From Pseudobdellovibrionaceae bacterium (GTDB lineage: Bacteria; Bdellovibrionota; Bdellovibrionia; Bdellovibrionales; JAMPXM01), in contig CAJYIL010000063.1 in assembly GCA_913774795.1 (NCBI GenBank), forward strand, positions 1 through 8,451: a stretch of DNA of 8,451 nt, in the 5' to 3' direction. Positions 6,644-8,451 of the stretch are shown here, piece after piece (positions within the stretch are counted from its first letter, which is position 1; each line of letters opens with the position of its first letter). The notes under the pieces are model-generated. The model made no database searches. It saw only the letters and a list, made by a program, of their open reading frames with translations, and had not been told where the DNA came from. The position numbers and the translations under genes were made by a program.

Positions 6644-8451
6644 ATGAAATTAGGCCTGATTTCGGGGTTCGCCCTGCTCGTTTCAATCTCTGCGCACGCG
6701 TCAACCCATTCGGTTTACTTGGCCCAGGGCCCCGATGTCGCCCCTCGCGTAAAAGCGCGTGTCGCCGAACTTCTGAGATCTGTTCCCGGCGTCACCGTTT
6801 CTGAAACGCCGCTCAATCACCCTTCACTCGTCATCGCCATCGGCGAAACTCCGATCACCCGCTCACTCATCAGCGAGAGAGAACTTTCGGAGCAAGGCTC
6901 TGAGGGTTTTATCGTTCGTTCGAAAACCGAAGATGGTGTCACAATCATCGGCGCTGATGGCAACGGCGCGAAAGACGAGCGCACGTCAATCAAATCGAAT
7001 CGCGGTGTTTCTTTTGCGGCCTACGAAGTGCTTCAGCAAATCGGCTTTCATTTCAACCACGCGCTTGATCCGCAAATACCCGCGAGCCTCTTGATACCCT
7101 CGAACGTCAACGTGGTCGAAAAACCGCGCTGGCCCGCGCGCGGGCTCCACCTGCACACGATGCACCCCATCGAGCTTGCGCATGTGTTAAACGGCTGGGG
7201 TCCTGGAGGTCCTGAAGACGTAACGGGTTTCAACGCCGCTCTCAAAGAGTGGGATCTCTTCGGCGAATGGATGATCGCTCACCGTCAGAACCAGGTGGAG
7301 TGGGTTCTCCTCGCAGATAAAACGCATCAAACGTTCAACGACTCAGCCGAGCGACTCAGTCGCCTCAAGACGCTCGTCCGAATGTCGCACGCGTGGGGGC
7401 TCCTCACCGGTATCGATGTCGGAGTCGTTTTCGAGCAGCAAAACATGTGGCGCCTTTTAAGAAATCCTTCGACCGATCAGGCCGACTCAGCCGAAATCCG
7501 CTCGCGCACGAAATACCTGATGTCCGCGGACTTCGATTTTTTGACGGCCGAGATGGGAACTTCGGAGTTCACCTCACCCAGCGACAAGAAAATGCTTTTC
7601 TGGATGAACATCCTCACCGACGCGGTCGAGAACGTTCACAACCGTTTCGCAGCCGTTAAAATCCACTGCTCGACAGGTCAACCTTCAGAAAATTACACCG
7701 ACCCCGATACCGGTAAGCCTCTCAACTTCAACTTCTTGCCGATGTACGCCGACAAAAAGCTGACCGTTCTCCCGCACACGGTCGAGTTGTATTCGCTTGA
7801 TGATCCCGCTCCAACGTACGGACAACAAAACTGGAACGAGATGCACCGGTTCTTGTCGAGCCAAGCCGGGCAACGTCCCGTCATTTGGTACCCTGAAGCC
7901 ACGTATTGGGTTTCGTACGATATCGATACTCCGCTGTTTTTGCCTTCGTACGGAGAACGCCGGTTAAATGATCTTCGCATGATCGGAGCCGAAGAAGACA
8001 AAGGCCTCTTGGGCCGCGGAAAACTGAAGGGCTCACGCATTCAAGGGCAGCTCCTTTTCGTGAGCGGCCTTGAGTGGGGCTACTGGTTCAATCAATTGAT
8101 GGCCATGCACGCGGCGTGGAACCCACGCCTCGGAGAGACATCGAAATCCGCATTCGAAAATATCACGCGCGAAATCTTGCGCCCCGACGCTGCATCGAAG
8201 GCGACAACAGAGGCCCTGATCGCGGTGTTGAATGAAACAGTTGCCGCCCAAAACGCGCTCCTCATCCGCGGGGTTGTGAACGGCAAACCTCCGCGAACCG
8301 TTGAACGGCTCACCGGAATGGCTTATCTCGCGGGCCAGGAGACTTGGGACGAGCTCAATACCTCGTTGTCCGACATCTTGGGCATCAAGAAGTCGGCGAC
8401 GCAGCCAAACCGCCTCGGCTTTCGCTCGCTGCGCTCTTCACTTACCGGTCA
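6644..8451 (+). CDS. Large exported glycoside-hydrolase-like protein (3' end beyond window)
   Basis: From ATG 6644 the frame is open for 602 codons to the window edge. Residues 1-19 are a signal peptide (MKLGLISGFALLVSISAHA|S). Residues about 20-150 look like the small alpha/beta domain that precedes the catalytic barrel in GH20, GH67 and related enzymes: HPSLVIAIGE, EGFIVRSKTEDGVTIIGADG, then GVSFAAYEVLQQIGFHFNH, like the usual R-G-V-x-Y-G-x-Y-x-L-L-E-x-L-G-V-R-F pattern. PRWPARGLHLHTMHPIE (from about 161) resembles the entry to a TIM barrel, followed by EWDLFGEWMIAHRQNQVEWVLLAD and later VIWYPEATYW and GLEWGYWFNQLMAMHAAWNP. The aromatic and acidic content fits sugar binding. I cannot place it in a CAZy family or pick the catalytic acids with confidence. 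No Shine-Dalgarno is visible, but the signal peptide supports this start. Hydrolase function is inferred from layout; substrate unknown. Confidence 0.8.
   Translation, partial: MKLGLISGFALLVSISAHASTHSVYLAQGPDVAPRVKARVAELLRSVPGVTVSETPLNHPSLVIAIGETPITRSLISERELSEQGSEGFIVRSKTEDGVTIIGADGNGAKDERTSIKSNRGVSFAAYEVLQQIGFHFNHALDPQIPASLLIPSNVNVVEKPRWPARGLHLHTMHPIELAHVLNGWGPGGPEDVTGFNAALKEWDLFGEWMIAHRQNQVEWVLLADKTHQTFNDSAERLSRLKTLVRMSHAWGLLTGIDVGVVFEQQNMWRLLRNPSTDQADSAEIRSRTKYLMSADFDFLTAEMGTSEFTSPSDKKMLFWMNILTDAVENVHNRFAAVKIHCSTGQPSENYTDPDTGKPLNFNFLPMYADKKLTVLPHTVELYSLDDPAPTYGQQNWNEMHRFLSSQAGQRPVIWYPEATYWVSYDIDTPLFLPSYGERRLNDLRMIGAEEDKGLLGRGKLKGSRIQGQLLFVSGLEWGYWFNQLMAMHAAWNPRLGETSKSAFENITREILRPDAASKATTEALIAVLNETVAAQNALLIRGVVNGKPPRTVERLTGMAYLAGQETWDELNTSLSDILGIKKSATQPNRLGFRSLRSSLTG

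Overview
The window reads as chromosome of a Gram-negative, outer-membrane-bearing bacterium that is moderately G+C rich by eye. Four of its seven genes begin with clear Sec signal peptides. Two encode outer-membrane beta-barrels, one a probable LPS-core-type glycosyltransferase, and one the N-terminal part of a phage-tail-fibre-like secreted protein of a kind that is abundant in Bdellovibrio-like predators. I therefore lean towards Bdellovibrionota or a relative. This is inference from protein style, not from a marker gene. There is no rRNA, tRNA, CRISPR array, transposase or integrase.

Layout. (1) 1-1011, minus: an edge-truncated fibre/adhesin-like secreted protein, with a 225-bp divergent intergenic region upstream that holds an operator-like inverted repeat. 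(2) 1237-1653, plus: a small NTF2/SnoaL-like (DUF4440-type) protein. (3) 1788-3761, plus: a hybrid sensor kinase (RsbRD_N-like helical domain, PAS, HisKA, HATPase, REC) ending in a strong hairpin terminator shared with the convergent gene. (4) 3811-4935, minus: an outer-membrane porin-like barrel with a nine-proline run just after its signal peptide. (5) 5039-5812, minus: a family 2 glycosyltransferase resembling WaaE/KdtX. (6) 5909-6544, plus: a small exported beta-barrel-like protein with the only strong Shine-Dalgarno sequence in the window. (7) 6644-8451, plus, running off the end: a large exported protein whose N-terminal architecture resembles GH20/GH67-type glycoside hydrolases.

The two edge genes (1-1011 minus and 6644-8451 plus) have no stop codon inside the window. 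I read them by translating the edges by hand, and both are open with no internal stop.

No operon is evident: orientation switches often and terminator-like hairpins separate several genes. The common theme is the cell envelope (fibre, barrels, LPS glycosylation, exported carbohydrate-active enzyme), with one signalling protein among them. I found no obvious multi-gene new system. The most notable items are the fibre-like protein, the unclassified hydrolase-like protein, the hairpins pressed against the hydrolase-like gene's start codon, and the RsbRD_N-headed kinase.
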